This document shows positions 63,108-64,000 of a stretch of DNA of 64,000 nucleotides, piece by piece (the stretch's first letter is position 1; each line of letters opens with the position of its first letter). The stretch comes from Celeribacter neptunius (GTDB taxonomy: Bacteria > Pseudomonadota > Alphaproteobacteria > Rhodobacterales > Rhodobacteraceae), in NCBI RefSeq assembly GCF_900113955.1, contig NZ_FORH01000004.1:124001-188000 (forward strand), given 5' to 3'. A program made the translations under genes and the position numbers. The notes under the pieces were generated by a model. The model saw only the letters and a list, made by a program, of their open reading frames with translations. It made no database searches and was not told the origin of the DNA.

Positions 63108-63935
63108 ATGGAACGACTTCAAGCAGCGATCGAAAAGGCACGTAAAGGTTCTCCGGGAGGCGGCCAGCGAGGCCAGAAACATCAGAGCCTGCAAGAGAAA
63201 TGGAACGCCTTGGAGCCACTTTCTCTCTCCGCGCCGACGCTCAAGAAGAATCTCATTTTCGCCCATGAAGCCACGCATGAGGCCGTATCGTTTGATATCC
63301 TGCGCACCCGTACCTTGCGGTTCATGCAGCAACGCGGCTGGACCCGGGTGGCGGTGACCTCTCCCAGCCCCGCCTGCGGCAAAAGCACGGTGTCGCTCAA
63401 CCTTGCCTTCGCGATGGCGCGTCAGCAGAACACACATACGATCCAAATCGAACTGGATATGCGGCAACCCAGCCAGGAAAGGCTGCTCGGGCTGGCCAAG
63501 AGGAACACCACGACCACGTCGAGCAACGACTTGGAGGAATTATTGTCCGGCGAAACGCCTTTCTCGCAAGTGGCGCGCCGTCACGGTGACCGTTTGGCTC
63601 TGGCCACCAATGGAAATGCGGTTTCCAATGCCTCTGACCTGCTCCTCGGCCCGCAGGTCGGCGATGTGCTTCAGAAGATCGAAGACGAGTACAAACCCGA
63701 TATCATGATCTTTGACATGCCGCCCATGCTCGCCAATGACGACATGATCGCCTTCACCCAGCATGTCGATTGCGTCTTGCTGATTGCCGCGGCCGAAAAC
63801 ACGACACTGGAACAGATCGAGCGCTGCGAACGCGATCTCGCTGAGCAAACCAATGTCTTGGGCGTGGTCCTGAACAAATGCCGTGTGACGCCCGCGGATG
63901 GGCGCTACGGCTACAACTATTCCTACGGTACTTGA
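63108..63935 (+). CDS. BY-type tyrosine autokinase of the EPS locus
   Basis: The 275-aa CpsD/CapB-family protein shows Walker A SPACGKST (an unusual Ala-Cys before GKST), the A' motif TIQIELDMRQPSQ and Walker B IMIFDMPPML. The C-terminus ends in a small tyrosine cluster (YGYNYSYGT) suited to autophosphorylation. With the separate Wzz-like gene 15 nt upstream it matches the split Wzz-plus-kinase form. The cycle of phosphorylation would tune polymer synthesis. The remaining 65 bases to the window end hold no supported feature. Confidence 0.88.
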   Translation: MERLQAAIEKARKGSPGGGQRGQKHQSLQEKWNALEPLSLSAPTLKKNLIFAHEATHEAVSFDILRTRTLRFMQQRGWTRVAVTSPSPACGKSTVSLNLAFAMARQQNTHTIQIELDMRQPSQERLLGLAKRNTTTTSSNDLEELLSGETPFSQVARRHGDRLALATNGNAVSNASDLLLGPQVGDVLQKIEDEYKPDIMIFDMPPMLANDDMIAFTQHVDCVLLIAAAENTTLEQIERCERDLAEQTNVLGVVLNKCRVTPADGRYGYNYSYGT

Positions 63936-64000
63936 GACGGCGCCGCTGACGATCGGCGGGCCCCGTTCTCAACTCAATAGTGCCACGCGGGCGTGAGCCT

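Overview
The window reads as the chromosome of an alphaproteobacterium of the Rhodobacteraceae (Roseobacter group). Support comes from the high-GC coding style, a compact petABC cytochrome bc1 operon with a Rhodobacter-type Rieske protein, PetP/PetR-type regulators, the xseB-ispA-dxs order, a TPP-riboswitch-controlled thiBPQ operon, and an XrtD-type exosortase with exopolysaccharide genes. No species is assigned.

Layout. 1-6850: tRNA-Arg(CCT), a GntR-like LacI-family repressor with a matching operator, ilvD, a MliC/META-domain periplasmic protein, and the dapF-mtaB pair. 6919-14182: tRNA-Lys(TTT) carrying a 7.2-kb integrative element bounded by a 47-bp direct repeat. It holds an autotransporter-like protein, a Rep_trans/RstA-like replication protein with a perfect hairpin just upstream, small DNA-associated proteins, an AlpA-type regulator and a tyrosine integrase. 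14528-45003: core genes. These are petABC, thiBPQ, aroC, an AEC transporter, HU, AMP nucleosidase, an SDR protein, an MFS transporter, xseB-ispA-dxs, petP-petR, ilvE, an eamA/queG/GST/mtgA run, gltB-gltD, uppP and an NDUFA9-like protein. 45147-52964: tRNA-Leu(CAG) with a second, more AT-rich island bounded by a 16-bp repeat. It holds two tyrosine integrases, several orphan genes and one gene encoding an ABC ATPase fused to a DUF4435/TOPRIM-like domain. 53226-64000: a rhomboid protease, then an exosortase/exopolysaccharide locus: xrtD-epsI fusion, beta-barrel, short Wza-like exporter, large TPR lipoprotein, and divergently a secretion-type AAA ATPase, a Wzz-like protein and a tyrosine autokinase.

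How the parts fit. The core genes are biosynthetic and respiratory housekeeping: branched-chain amino acids, lysine/peptidoglycan precursors, isoprenoids, thiamine uptake, glutamate, queuosine and undecaprenyl phosphate recycling. The accessory content sits in the two tRNA-targeted islands. Each has a similar end architecture: a core repeat from the tRNA 3' end, plus short repeated sites just inside both ends that look like integrase arm-binding sites.

The best candidates for something noteworthy are the fused AriA-AriB (PARIS-like) anti-phage candidate at 50108-51718, and the small tRNA-Lys element with a rolling-circle-type Rep, a putative origin hairpin and an autotransporter cargo gene. 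All functional statements are reading-based; no database search was run.
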